Origin: Pedobacter zeae
Lineage (GTDB): Bacteria > Bacteroidota > Bacteroidia > Sphingobacteriales > Sphingobacteriaceae
Assembly (NCBI RefSeq): GCF_014196715.1
Contig: NZ_JACIEF010000001.1
Location: forward strand, 1,532,872-1,596,871
Length of the DNA: 64,000 nucleotides
Direction of reading: 5' to 3'
Numbering within the stretch: position 1 is the stretch's first letter; every line of letters begins with the position of its first letter. Both the position numbers and the translations under genes were made by a program. Shown here one piece after another: positions 1-8,891 of this stretch. The notes under the pieces were generated by a model. It did not search any database. It was not told the origin of the DNA and was given only the letters and a program-made list of their open reading frames with translations.

Positions 1-1197
1 ACACTGGATATCCCAGGCCGGAAGCCTGTTGATATCGAGCAATACTGCGATATAACGGATCTGTCTCCATACAAAGAGTGCTGCATGCAGTAAGATTGCC
101 TCGCTGCCAAGGTGCTTTCTGAAGAGCGCTATTTCATGACTGCTGGCAATACGCCTTTCATCTAATTGTATCCCAAACAGTCCTTTGCTTTGCCCGATCC
201 GTACAATCTCGCGGTCAGAAAAGTTAATATCTGCACTTAAAAACCAATTGTAGGCATATTCATCGCCACATATGGCTCCATGGCTGACAATTACAGGGAT
301 ATGTTCGTTATTGTATTCCTGATCCAGGAGTTCGAAATACTCACTCCGGGCTGCAACGCTCATATGTTTGATGTCGATCAGGATTCGTTTTCCATTTATT
401 TTAGCTAATAGGGCCCGGATCATATCCCTGCCCAGCGAATTAATGCCTTTTCCAAGCATTATACTTTGATTCGTGATCAGTTTTACTGAAAAGTCAGTTA
501 AACTGGCCGCATGACCGCATAATCCATTATAAAAATGGTGCGCAAAGGTAACAAACAACGGACAATGCGGCCAGGCTTTTACCTTTGCCAGGTTATCCAT
601 TAAACTTTGCTTTACCAAAGGATCGTCGCTTCCTACCTCCTCAAAACGATTATAAAGTGCATGCATCCCTTCAAAAGACAATCCAATGTATACCGTATAT
701 ACCTCATCGTCTGCACTTTGAGCAATGTGGTTAAAATCCATTAACAACACATACCTGATTTTTTTGGACCCAAAGGTGAATATGCTTCCATCTAAGGCCT
801 TTAAAAAAGCATATTCATTTTCCAGGTCGGTAAAATATCCATTGTTTTGATCCTGAATATAATGTATACGCTCTTTTCCAATGCCCGTAACCAGGTTTAC
901 ACTATCCGTAACCAAATCGCCTGGCAAGGCATTTTTCCTGACAAACCCTTTTTCGAAAGGATATAATGAACAAAAAATAAGTCCAACGCCCCCCTTTTCC
1001 AGTGCCTGGATACCAGCCTGAGGGAAGGTGGTAATGCCTAAAATCTTATTCAGAATCTTTTTAACCAACGGTGGATTGCCATAGAAATAAATGCAGTCTT
1101 TTACTAAGGGATTTGTTCCGGGTATCCTATCAGGAAAACTGCGTCCATAAGGTTTCATCGAAGGATGGCAATGTAAATCTGCAACAGAGATATTCAT
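1..1197 (-). CDS. Membrane dipeptidase-like (peptidase M19-type) metallohydrolase, 3' end cut by window
   Basis: I translated this from the minus strand; 399 codons are open from the ATG at 1197 to the window edge, so the C-terminus is missing. The N-terminus reads NISVADLHCHPSMKPYG, with the Asp and His-x-His metal-binding start of amidohydrolase-fold enzymes at residues 7-11. Further on, a segment resembling the M19 core appears: an ALLAKINGKRILIDIKHMS stretch (compare the family's MNRLGM-DLSH) followed by PVIVSHGA. There is no signal peptide, so a cytoplasmic enzyme is likely. M19 enzymes cleave dipeptides, but several Bacteroidota relatives have unknown substrates. The gene is divergent from the secreted protein at 1514. 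The family is fairly sure, the substrate is not. Confidence 0.6.
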   Translation of the reverse strand, partial: MNISVADLHCHPSMKPYGRSFPDRIPGTNPLVKDCIYFYGNPPLVKKILNKILGITTFPQAGIQALEKGGVGLIFCSLYPFEKGFVRKNALPGDLVTDSVNLVTGIGKERIHYIQDQNNGYFTDLENEYAFLKALDGSIFTFGSKKIRYVLLMDFNHIAQSADDEVYTVYIGLSFEGMHALYNRFEEVGSDDPLVKQSLMDNLAKVKAWPHCPLFVTFAHHFYNGLCGHAASLTDFSVKLITNQSIMLGKGINSLGRDMIRALLAKINGKRILIDIKHMSVAARSEYFELLDQEYNNEHIPVIVSHGAICGDEYAYNWFLSADINFSDREIVRIGQSKGLFGIQLDERRIASSHEIALFRKHLGSEAILLHAALFVWRQIRYIAVLLDINRLPAWDIQC

Positions 1198-1513
1198 AAG
1201 TTGAAAGGTTTTAGATGGAATACTCCCTAAAGCACCGCACAACATCCGCTTAAGGATATACTGGATAAATACTGTTATCGCATACGTAAATATAACGGAT
1301 CGATTGATAGATTACAATACCCAATAGTGGGTATACCATCTAATTATAACTATTGAAAACGCCACAAATTAGCTAGTGCCGGGTATTTGCATTCTGCATC
1401 ATATTGGTTAAATTGCATCACCAATACAAACTACCGTTAGGCCCTAAAGTCTGTTGCAAGAATATGGGGATAATTTACTGTATCGGCAACCTGATTATTA
1501 AAGCCGCTCTACC
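1198..1513. other. Intergenic region between divergent genes, with a short inverted repeat
   Basis: This 316-base gap separates two divergent genes, so it should hold both promoters. I could not place a convincing TTG/TAnnTTTG promoter. The only clear structure is a perfect 7-bp inverted repeat, ATACCCA at 1317-1323 and TGGGTAT at 1328-1334, with a 4-base spacer. It could be an operator or a small hairpin. Confidence 0.4.
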
Positions 1514-2467
1514 ATGAAATACCTGATTGCGCTCGCCTTTTTCTTCCTTTTTAATGGTGCTACCTATGCTCAGAAAGATTGGATTTATACACCATATTTC
1601 AGTTTCGGACTTAATGTAAATCTTAACTATGGAAAAAAGCAAACTTTCCCAGGGGTAAACCTATACGGTGGTTTTGCCGTAAGCGCGGTGTTCAAAAACA
1701 GCTTCATTGCAAACTATGGTGGAAGTATATCGTTGTACCGGAAAACTGTTGGCACCAACCTTAATCCTTTGATCGATAATATTGAGATAGACTTTACCAA
1801 TTCGATATCAGCAGGATACGGTGGAAACCCTTTAAGTTATAGAAAACTGATTAGGACGATGCAGAATTCTGCTTTTTATAACATTAATTTAAACAATAAT
1901 TACTTTGGCTTACTCTCTACCAATATTGTGCTGAACAACCACAGGCGTAACCAGGTGGTGGGTTCACTTACCCTTTCGGGGCCAGGATTAAGTTTTAATT
2001 ATTACAATGATGGTGCTGCACCTGTAAAGTGGCTTGGCATTGGCGATGGCTTTGATCGTTGGTGGACCGGTGGCGGTTCGTTTTTTGTACACTCGCGCCG
2101 GGGCTTCAATTATGGTGAGTTAAGTTTCGATCAGTTTACGGGCTACCAGCCATTTTTGTTTGAGCTTTCTGAAATTATCGGTATCGATGTACCTCCATAT
2201 ACACAATCGGCCGATGCGCAATCGAAAAGGAAAAAAGATTCAAACTACAACAGTTCCCAATATCATCTCAGGATTGGACTCAATGAACATTTCAGTATTG
2301 ATGCTGGTGTTTTGGGTTCGTTAAGAGTTGGTGAAAATGGAACTATATTTTCATTTCAAGACCTTATACACGTAGTTGGCAAAATGCCATTGCACCCCAA
2401 TAATGATATGAACAGGGTTTTTATCGGAGGATCATTTAATAATATCAATTATGTTAAAGTTAAATAG
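1514..2467 (+). CDS. Secreted protein resembling polymorphic toxin type 23 (Bacterial toxin 23)
   Basis: The 317-residue product starts with a signal peptide (MKYLIALAFFFLFNGATYAQ). The middle (about residues 30-170) is rich in aromatic and Asn residues in alternating, beta-rich patterns. The C-terminal half carries LGIGDGFDRWWTGG near residue 175, FDQFTGY near 210 and a YHLRIGLNEHFSIDAGV stretch near 250. From memory, this order matches Bacteroidota proteins labelled polymorphic toxin type 23 (a GDxxDxxxT motif, then FTG, then a Tyr-Arg-x-Gly strand). If so, the product is a secreted effector or a membrane protein of the same fold; enzymatic activity is not established for these. Its last 17 bases overlap the next gene, so the two are translationally linked. 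Confidence 0.5.
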   Translation: MKYLIALAFFFLFNGATYAQKDWIYTPYFSFGLNVNLNYGKKQTFPGVNLYGGFAVSAVFKNSFIANYGGSISLYRKTVGTNLNPLIDNIEIDFTNSISAGYGGNPLSYRKLIRTMQNSAFYNINLNNNYFGLLSTNIVLNNHRRNQVVGSLTLSGPGLSFNYYNDGAAPVKWLGIGDGFDRWWTGGGSFFVHSRRGFNYGELSFDQFTGYQPFLFELSEIIGIDVPPYTQSADAQSKRKKDSNYNSSQYHLRIGLNEHFSIDAGVLGSLRVGENGTIFSFQDLIHVVGKMPLHPNNDMNRVFIGGSFNNINYVKVK

Positions 2468-3173
2468 CAGCAGGCTCATTATTTTTATGCTGGTGGCATT
2501 GAACGTTTCGTGTACCATCAGAAAACATCCGTTTAACTTTACTAAAAACATAGATAGCGCATTTTTGCAAAGTGTGTTGCAGGGAAGTAAGTCTGTATTG
2601 GCCACCGAAAAGAACGCCACCAGTGCAAGAATATATAAAGCAGGTTTTCTTCAAGGCTGGATGGAGCAGGATCATTTTGTTGACTGGGCGGTATTGAGTA
2701 AACAGCGGAAAAATGAGTTCACCTCTTTTAATCGAGGGGGCAAAAGCGAGTACGATGTTTACCTTATTTTATTTGAAACAAAAAATGGAGGCAAAAATAG
2801 TTTTTTACTTTTCACGGTGCAAAGGCCATGGTCAGACACTGATACTGCTACAGGCTTTAGTCCTTTTTACTACGGAATTTTAGAGAGCCGTGCATCTGGC
2901 GCCTATCTCCTTGCTGATGAAACTTTTAAGATAGCAGCTAAACATGCAACTTATACTCCAACGAACAGAAGAAGCAACAAACTATATTTTTTACTGGATA
3001 AACAATATGGCTCCGCTTTTAAGTCAGACAGTCTCAGAATTGAAAAGGTTGTGCTTGCACAGGACAATCAGCTAAGCGATAACAAAGCATTGGTGATATC
3101 GGTAGATGAGGTGTTGGGTGATAAGGTATCGCTGATTATGAGATATGAGGATACCATTATTTTGAAACCTTAA
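2451..3173 (+). CDS. Lipoprotein of unknown function, coupled to the toxin-23-like gene
   Basis: The product is 240 residues with a lipoprotein signal (hydrophobic stretch ending in LNVSC, lipidated Cys near residue 21). The start ATG lies inside the upstream gene in another frame, which fixes the start and implies coupled expression. The mature part is mixed alpha/beta with no motif I recognise. Because it directly follows a toxin-23-like protein, an immunity or chaperone-like partner is possible, but nothing in the sequence proves it. Confidence 0.6.
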   Translation: MLKLNSSRLIIFMLVALNVSCTIRKHPFNFTKNIDSAFLQSVLQGSKSVLATEKNATSARIYKAGFLQGWMEQDHFVDWAVLSKQRKNEFTSFNRGGKSEYDVYLILFETKNGGKNSFLLFTVQRPWSDTDTATGFSPFYYGILESRASGAYLLADETFKIAAKHATYTPTNRRSNKLYFLLDKQYGSAFKSDSLRIEKVVLAQDNQLSDNKALVISVDEVLGDKVSLIMRYEDTIILKP

Positions 3174-3182
3174 CAGCGTTTA

Positions 3183-3380
3183 ATGATGAGAAAATTAAGA
3201 AAAAAAAAGGCTAAGAGAGACAAATTATTTTTCTTGCCTACACTGAGGTGTGTAGAAATTGATGGAGAGTTTTGTGTTTTCGAAAGAAAAGACGGTGGAT
3301 GGAGCGAAACAGGTATAACCTACACTACTTGTAAAGAATGTAAGGAGAAAACAGGAACCAATCGTTGCTATTCGTTATAA
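3183..3380 (+). CDS. Small Cys-containing hypothetical protein
   Basis: The 65-residue product has a very basic N-terminus (RKLRKKKAKRDK) and a C-terminal TTCKECKEKTGTNRC, giving a CxxC plus one more Cys that could bind zinc or form a disulfide. It begins 9 bases after the lipoprotein stop, so it probably belongs to the same transcript. No family recognised; the basic start argues against a signal peptide. Confidence 0.4.
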   Translation: MMRKLRKKKAKRDKLFFLPTLRCVEIDGEFCVFERKDGGWSETGITYTTCKECKEKTGTNRCYSL

Positions 3381-3522
3381 TCCTCACTCTTTCAATCCGA
3401 ACACCTTAAATGGTTAAAGTATTTCCTTAACATTTACGAAACAGTATGCTTACATTAAACGCTTAATTTAGCTTATGTAATGGTCTTTCTATATTTCTAT
3501 AAACAGATTAAAGCGGCACTAC

Positions 3523-3696
3523 ATGGAGCATACAATACAATCTGACAGGGATATCCGGTGTGAGTTTCTCAATATTTTTAAATTTATCCGGGCAGCCTGT
3601 GGAGTAGAATCACTGGGTGAAACACCGCATATACCCGAACCAGAAAATACAAATTCATCAAACCTTGCAGTGCATCAGGTTCCCACACAAAACTAA
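3523..3696 (+). CDS. Possible 57-residue ORF, unknown
   Basis: An ATG at 3523 opens 57 codons ending at 3696 (MEHTIQSDRDIRCEFLNIF...). It has no recognisable motif, and its C-terminal 20 residues look like low-complexity polar sequence. It may be a small protein or chance; the surrounding DNA has no other gene. Confidence 0.2.
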   Translation: MEHTIQSDRDIRCEFLNIFKFIRAACGVESLGETPHIPEPENTNSSNLAVHQVPTQN

Positions 3697-4235
3697 GCAC
3701 CTGTTATAGAACCGGATCCTCTAAACAAACCCTGGTTAACTTCTGCTAAATAGGGTTTTCAAATCGGCTATCAGAATTGTTTTTCAAGGGCTAAAAAATG
3801 CTACTTATTCTATTTGTACACATCATTTTTACAAAAAAAAACATTTTTTATTCTCCAAATGCTTTTTCTTGTTTTTCTGGTGCAACAAATCAATATAAAA
3901 CACTGATTACAAACAACTTAACAATCACAAAAGCTCAAAGATTAAAAAACAGCATAATTGATTTTTAATTAAACCCGTATAAGTAGAATTACATGTGCCT
4001 TATTTTATGTAAAAACCGCCTTTACAGTACTTTAAACCGCATTAAAAATTAATATTAAAGGTATTTTTTAATTCAATTTTTTAATTACATTCGACCAAAA
4101 GATCCCTACAAACTGACACATTTGAACTAAAGCATCAATAAGATCCGATCCTATAAAATCGGCTGTTTTATAATGCTAAAATTTATTAATCGCTCTCTGC
4201 CTTTAATGAATAATTAGGTCCATGCGAAGTCGTAT
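3697..4235. other. AT-rich leader region before the type IX operon
   Basis: About 540 bases without a supportable gene and very AT-rich, including a run of nine A at about 3833-3841. It must contain the promoter for the large operon at 4257, but no single promoter match stands out. I see no repeat or RNA element in it. Confidence 0.4.
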
Positions 4236-4256
4236 ATGGGTTTCAAAAGGTTATTT

Positions 4257-7181
4257 ATGACTAAGGCTTTTCTGCTGTATTTATACTTACTTAACGGCTT
4301 ATTGGTTTCAATATTGCTTTGCTGTGCAAATATTGTGTTTGCACACAATGAAGTCAGGGCTGCAGCAAAGATTAGCTTTAGTAATTTTTCTTTACCTTTT
4401 GTTGCCAAAGCCAACAAAAGTGCCTTTAATCGCTTTTATGCCAGCAGTTATTCTAAGCATTATATTGCTCCTGCCCCATGGCAATATTGGAGTAAGGCCA
4501 ACGAAATAGTTATTACTTCGGATGTTGGAACTGTTACCGGTACAATAAAGAAAAGTGATGGTACACTCTTATTCAACTTCACTTGTGTGCAGGGTACACC
4601 TTATGTACAACGCTTTAGCGGATTACCTAAAGATGTACCTGCACATCCTCTAAATACCGTAATATCCGGAGCCGGATTAATTATAGAAGCCACCGGATCA
4701 GTTTCAGTTAACTTAAGAAATGTTGCTTCAGATAATTTAGGAACTGATGGTACGGATACAGACATTAAGGGTAATGCCTCACTTTTCAGTTTTGGTGACG
4801 CGGCAATCGGAACCTCATTCCGAGTAGGCTACTATCGCGACGGCAATCTTGCTACCGGTTCGCATGCTCCCATATATAGCATTATGGCTACCGAAAACAA
4901 CACCATTGTTAAAATAGCCGGAGTAGCAAAAGCAACGTTAAATGCCGGACAAAGTTATCTTTTCAATGCACCAATGGGAACCTTGGTAGAATCATCCGGA
5001 CCCGCTGTGATGAATACCGCAGCAGACCTTGATGCTCCCGGCGGTTGTGGAGATGGTGCTTACAATCCAATTCCGCCTATTGCCTCATTGGGGCAGGAGT
5101 ATGTTGTGGTTAGAGGCGAAGGTAATTCAACCGCCGAGCAGACCACGGTGATTGCAACAGAGGCCAACACCGTAGTTACAGTTACCGACTTTGACCTGAA
5201 TGGAACCCAGAAGAGGGTAACTACTTATACGCTGGCCCAGGCTGGAGATTTTAAAACGTTTGAGCATGGTTTTGTTTCCGGAACATATAGTACAGCAAAT
5301 CCGCCAGGCATAAATACAGGCCGATATTCGTCGTCAAGAATTGTAGCGAGTAAGAATGTACAAGTTTTTTCAGGTACAGCTGGCATTTCAGGCGGAGGGG
5401 GTTGCGAGGTCGATGTTGCTACTTTAGTCCCGATATCCAGCTGTTCGGGATCCAAAAAAGTCGAAACCAGTAAATTCACCGCTTATAACAATAGTGATTT
5501 ATCCTATTTTGGCTACATCATTACAAGGAGTACGGCTAAAATTTACCTTACAACCCAACAGGGTACAACCAATTATACCAACAGCGACATTGAAACGATA
5601 CCCAGTGTCGGTGCCCGTAAAGCACTGGGAACTTCCGGTCTGTATTTAATAAGCTTTACAAAGGCAAATATTGGCTCACCAAAAACGATCATGATTAACA
5701 GTTCGGAACGGCTTACCGTTTCCATGGTGCAACAAGGTGACGGGTTCTCCATGTCTAACTTTATTTCACGCTTTCCCGAAAAGGGCGATCTGCCACTGGT
5801 ATCGCAAACCAATTGTGCATCGGCAACGCTTACGGCAAATCCAAATGCTTCATCTTATCAGTGGTATCTTAACGGAAATGCGATAAGCGGGGCTAATAAC
5901 AGTACCTATGTGGCCAGTACCTCGGGTAATTATGCCGTTAGTTACAGCCTGGATTGCGGCATTAGTGCGCCTTCCCTCCCATTAAATATCTCACTTTGTA
6001 ATATCGACCGTTCTATTACTAAAACGGTTGACGTTGCTTATCCGGAATTGAATACGAACGTGGTTTTTACCCTTAAGGCCCAAAATTTAGGTGATGGCAA
6101 TGCAGTTGGAGTGTCAGTTACAGATCTGCTTCCTGATGGTTTTACTTATGTATCGAGCGTAGCGCCATCAGGTACAAGTTATGATCCTGTTTCGGGCATA
6201 TGGACCATTGGAGATTTAGCCAGTAACGCCAGTATCAGCTTAAAAATTACTGCTAAAGTGGTAAAAACAGGCGTAAACACCAACAATGCCAGCATCACAG
6301 GTTCACAACCCGACCAGGTTAGCAGTAACGATCAGAGTTCGGCTAAAACCACTACCGGATCAGGCGACAGAGAAGTGTGCGTGGGTACAGCCATGAACGA
6401 TATTGTTTTCGATATCCCATCAGCAACAACTAATGTTACGGTGAGTGGATTACCTGCGGGAATTAATGCTGTATACAATAATGCAACAAAAAAATTAACC
6501 ATTAGCGGTACGCCAACCACAGCGGGGCCACCAAAAACCTATACGGTAACTGGTACTGCCGGCGCTGCACTAACCATAACCGGTAACATAACCGTAAATG
6601 GCAATGTAAGCAGTCCGGTTTTTAATAATGGATTAACCAGTACACGTTGTGTCGGTACCGGTACCGACACCTATACTGCAACCGCTACAAATGCCACGCA
6701 AATCGTGTACTCCATGTTACCCTTAGCAGCCGGTGTTATTGATGCAAGCAATGGTAAAGTAACCTGGAATACTACATTTACCGGTACTGCTACCATAACG
6801 GCCACAGCGAAGGGCTGCCAGGAGAAAACAACAGATTTTACAGTAACTATAAACCCGCTTCCAAATTTAACCTTAGGTACTGACCCTGAAATATGCCAGG
6901 GGTTTACCTCTTCTGCTCTCCCTTATACTAACGCTTTAAACAATCCAACTATCTATAGCATTACCTGGGATACACCTGATTTTGCCCCGGTTAACAGCCA
7001 GCCCTTACCTGCAGGAAACATTCCTTTAAACATTCCCTTAAATGCGGCTTTAGGTTTGCATACCGGAGTATTGACCATCAAAAATGCAGCGGGTTGCAGT
7101 ACCCAGATTAATTTCAATATTAAAATAAATCCAAAACCATCGGCACCACATGTGATGGTGCCAACTAATTCACAATATTAA
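4257..7181 (+). CDS. Large secreted adhesin-like protein with IgGFc-binding-like, Ig-like and DUF11 modules
   Basis: The frame is open from an ATG at 4236, but I prefer the ATG at 4257 (MTKAFLLYLYLLNGLLVS...), which begins a normal signal peptide; the product is 974 residues. Residues about 40-520 resemble the IgGFc-binding N-terminal domain of Bacteroidota surface proteins (repeated TVIATEANTVVTV-type strands). An Ig-like SYQWYLNGNAISG unit follows, then a DUF11 repeat (SITKTVDVAYPELNTNVVF to about residue 700), then putative Ig/PKD-like repeats to the end. It ends without a type IX sorting domain although it heads an operon with PorP/SprF. Likely exported or surface-located adhesion material, carried perhaps by a partner that has the sorting domain. 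Confidence 0.75.
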   Translation: MTKAFLLYLYLLNGLLVSILLCCANIVFAHNEVRAAAKISFSNFSLPFVAKANKSAFNRFYASSYSKHYIAPAPWQYWSKANEIVITSDVGTVTGTIKKSDGTLLFNFTCVQGTPYVQRFSGLPKDVPAHPLNTVISGAGLIIEATGSVSVNLRNVASDNLGTDGTDTDIKGNASLFSFGDAAIGTSFRVGYYRDGNLATGSHAPIYSIMATENNTIVKIAGVAKATLNAGQSYLFNAPMGTLVESSGPAVMNTAADLDAPGGCGDGAYNPIPPIASLGQEYVVVRGEGNSTAEQTTVIATEANTVVTVTDFDLNGTQKRVTTYTLAQAGDFKTFEHGFVSGTYSTANPPGINTGRYSSSRIVASKNVQVFSGTAGISGGGGCEVDVATLVPISSCSGSKKVETSKFTAYNNSDLSYFGYIITRSTAKIYLTTQQGTTNYTNSDIETIPSVGARKALGTSGLYLISFTKANIGSPKTIMINSSERLTVSMVQQGDGFSMSNFISRFPEKGDLPLVSQTNCASATLTANPNASSYQWYLNGNAISGANNSTYVASTSGNYAVSYSLDCGISAPSLPLNISLCNIDRSITKTVDVAYPELNTNVVFTLKAQNLGDGNAVGVSVTDLLPDGFTYVSSVAPSGTSYDPVSGIWTIGDLASNASISLKITAKVVKTGVNTNNASITGSQPDQVSSNDQSSAKTTTGSGDREVCVGTAMNDIVFDIPSATTNVTVSGLPAGINAVYNNATKKLTISGTPTTAGPPKTYTVTGTAGAALTITGNITVNGNVSSPVFNNGLTSTRCVGTGTDTYTATATNATQIVYSMLPLAAGVIDASNGKVTWNTTFTGTATITATAKGCQEKTTDFTVTINPLPNLTLGTDPEICQGFTSSALPYTNALNNPTIYSITWDTPDFAPVNSQPLPAGNIPLNIPLNAALGLHTGVLTIKNAAGCSTQINFNIKINPKPSAPHVMVPTNSQY
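6649..6670. repeat. 22-bp perfect palindrome inside the adhesin gene
   Basis: The two 11-base halves, GTGTCGGTACC and GGTACCGACAC, are exact inverse complements with no spacer. It lies within coding sequence for a Gly/Thr/Asp-rich turn (VGTGTDT). It could be chance in repetitive coding sequence, or a recombination or protein-binding site. Confidence 0.6.
7143..7163 (+). other. Small stem-loop at the end of the first adhesin gene
   Basis: GGCACCA (7143-7149) pairs with TGGTGCC (7157-7163) across a 7-base loop, just before the stop codon. There is no following T-run, so it is not a standard terminator. It may modulate readthrough or mRNA stability between the first and second genes of the operon. 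Confidence 0.35.
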
Positions 7182-7202
7182 TAAACAAAAAAAATCATCC
7201 CC

Positions 7203-7895
7203 ATGAACAACTCCATTACAAAAACCGTTTTAACCATTACATTTCTGTTGATCTGTACATTTTCGAAAGTATCGGCCCAGGTATTACCCACCACAAGCGG
7301 CGTTAATTTATTTTGCCAAGGATCCGACCTTACTTTACCTGCTCCTCCAGCCGGAGCTGACTGGATTGTTAAGTACAGTGCCACACAAACTACCACACCA
7401 AGTACGGGTGTTACTTTGGTTTCTGGAAATAAAATCGCAGCTAATGATTTAAATACGGGTTATTATTATCTAAGTTCTAAATCGACCACACCAGGCTCCT
7501 GCGAATCTGAACTACAGGAAATTCCGGTATATGTACTTAAGCCACTGGTGGTTAATTTCACACCGGCTGATTTCTGTCTTGAAAGTCCATTGGCCCAGGT
7601 TGGTGCGGTTACTAATCCTGATGCGACCAACATTCCGGATCTAGCCTATCAGTGGTATACGGTAACAGGAGGCGTAGAAACGGCGATTGCAGGTGCAACA
7701 ACGAAAGATTATACGCCAGCGGCTCCGGCTACTGTTGGAACAAAAACACATCGGTTAAAAGTAGGTTATGTTATTAATGGCAACAAATATTGTGCGCAAT
7801 GGGCAGATCATGATGTTACAGTAACAGCTAAACCTGTTAAACCAACCATCACCCCTGGAACCATTACCGGCACAGCCTCTGCGGTTACTTTCTAA
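7203..7895 (+). CDS. Secreted Ig-like repeat protein
   Basis: The 230-residue product has a signal peptide (MNNSITKTVLTITFLLICTFSKVSAQ). The mature part has about two Ig-like units, each with a Cys pair (FCQGSDLTLPAPP..., then DFCLESPLAQVG...YQWYTVTGG). It ends abruptly after KPTITPGTITGTASAVTF with no sorting domain. It starts 21 bases after the large adhesin and ends 33 bases before the next gene, so it is the second gene of the operon. It could be a fibre subunit or an accessory of the surface structure; no precise function is visible. Confidence 0.65.
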   Translation: MNNSITKTVLTITFLLICTFSKVSAQVLPTTSGVNLFCQGSDLTLPAPPAGADWIVKYSATQTTTPSTGVTLVSGNKIAANDLNTGYYYLSSKSTTPGSCESELQEIPVYVLKPLVVNFTPADFCLESPLAQVGAVTNPDATNIPDLAYQWYTVTGGVETAIAGATTKDYTPAAPATVGTKTHRLKVGYVINGNKYCAQWADHDVTVTAKPVKPTITPGTITGTASAVTF

Positions 7896-7928
7896 ACCGA
7901 TTTCGTTTCCCAGGTAATTGTTTTATAA

Positions 7929-8873
7929 ATGAAGCTAAGGATATCCTCCTTTCTGTCATTGGCTTTGCTTTTGTTTTTTATTCAAACAGCAATGGGCCAT
8001 GTTGCTTCCGATGAGCGGCAAACCATTACGATCAGACAAGGATCGTCGGTGGTTCTGTATGCCAGTTCGGCTGGGGCAGCTTCATATATCTGGTATAAGG
8101 ATGGTATTCTGGTACAAGGACAAAATAAGCCGAAACTTATTACCGCTACAGCGGGCATTTATAAAGTTGCTGCTATAAATAAATTGGGCTGTACATCGGA
8201 TATTTCAGATGAAATAGAGGTTATTGTATTGCCGCAGCTTAGTGCAGATGTTGCCATAACAAAACGATCAGAATCAAAGATCGTAGTGAGTGATCAGGTT
8301 TTTGAGTATTACCTGAATGTTAGAAATAACGGTAGTGACGATGCCACCCAGTTGGCGATCAAAGATGCACTTCCTGAAAATCTTTCTTTAGAGAACCTGA
8401 ATCAGCCCACAGATGGAGTAGCCAGTTACGATCAGCTAAGCCGAACAATTAACTGGAACATCCCCTTATTACCCAATGGCAAGTTTGCCGAACTGGTTAT
8501 CAGGGTAAGATCTAAGCAATCGGGTATGGTGAGTAATACAGCTACTGTAAGTGCTGCAGAATTTGATCCTAACCTAGCCAATAATACATCAACCGATAAA
8601 AAAGAGATTTCGGGGTTAAGAATACCCAACGTTTTCACGCCTAATGGGGATGGCAAAAACGAAACTTTTTACATTGAACACCTGGAATCCTTCGAATCGA
8701 ACGAAGTTACGATCATTAACCGCTGGGGAAGCACGGTTTATCAATCCAATCATTACAAGAACGACTGGACGGCTACGGGGCTTACTGATGGAACTTATTT
8801 TTACGTAATTAGGGTTAGAAATGGAACGGCAAACTGGCAAGACTACAAAGGTTATGTAACGGTAATCCGGTAA
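7929..8873 (+). CDS. Secreted protein with DUF11 and gliding-type (type B) T9SS C-terminal domain
   Basis: The 314-residue product has a signal peptide (to about residue 23), one Ig-like unit (SYIWYKDGILVQGQNKPKL), a DUF11 repeat (about residues 105-210), and a C-terminal gliding-motility-associated domain of about 85 residues beginning near RIPNVFTPNGDGKNETF and ending in KGYVTVIR. VFTPNGDGxND/NE, IxNRWGxxVY and DGTYFYV are the hallmarks of the CHU_C/type B sorting domain used for secretion through the type IX system. Type B proteins are usually encoded next to a PorP/SprF protein, and here one follows by 18 bases. Most probably it is the exported, surface-held member of the operon. Confidence 0.85.
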   Translation: MKLRISSFLSLALLLFFIQTAMGHVASDERQTITIRQGSSVVLYASSAGAASYIWYKDGILVQGQNKPKLITATAGIYKVAAINKLGCTSDISDEIEVIVLPQLSADVAITKRSESKIVVSDQVFEYYLNVRNNGSDDATQLAIKDALPENLSLENLNQPTDGVASYDQLSRTINWNIPLLPNGKFAELVIRVRSKQSGMVSNTATVSAAEFDPNLANNTSTDKKEISGLRIPNVFTPNGDGKNETFYIEHLESFESNEVTIINRWGSTVYQSNHYKNDWTATGLTDGTYFYVIRVRNGTANWQDYKGYVTVIR

Positions 8874-8891
8874 ATAAAACAAAATACAGAC

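Noticed and set aside
4236..4256. Longer N-terminus of the adhesin from the ATG at 4236
   Set aside because: It would place 7 residues before a signal peptide that already begins well at 4257.
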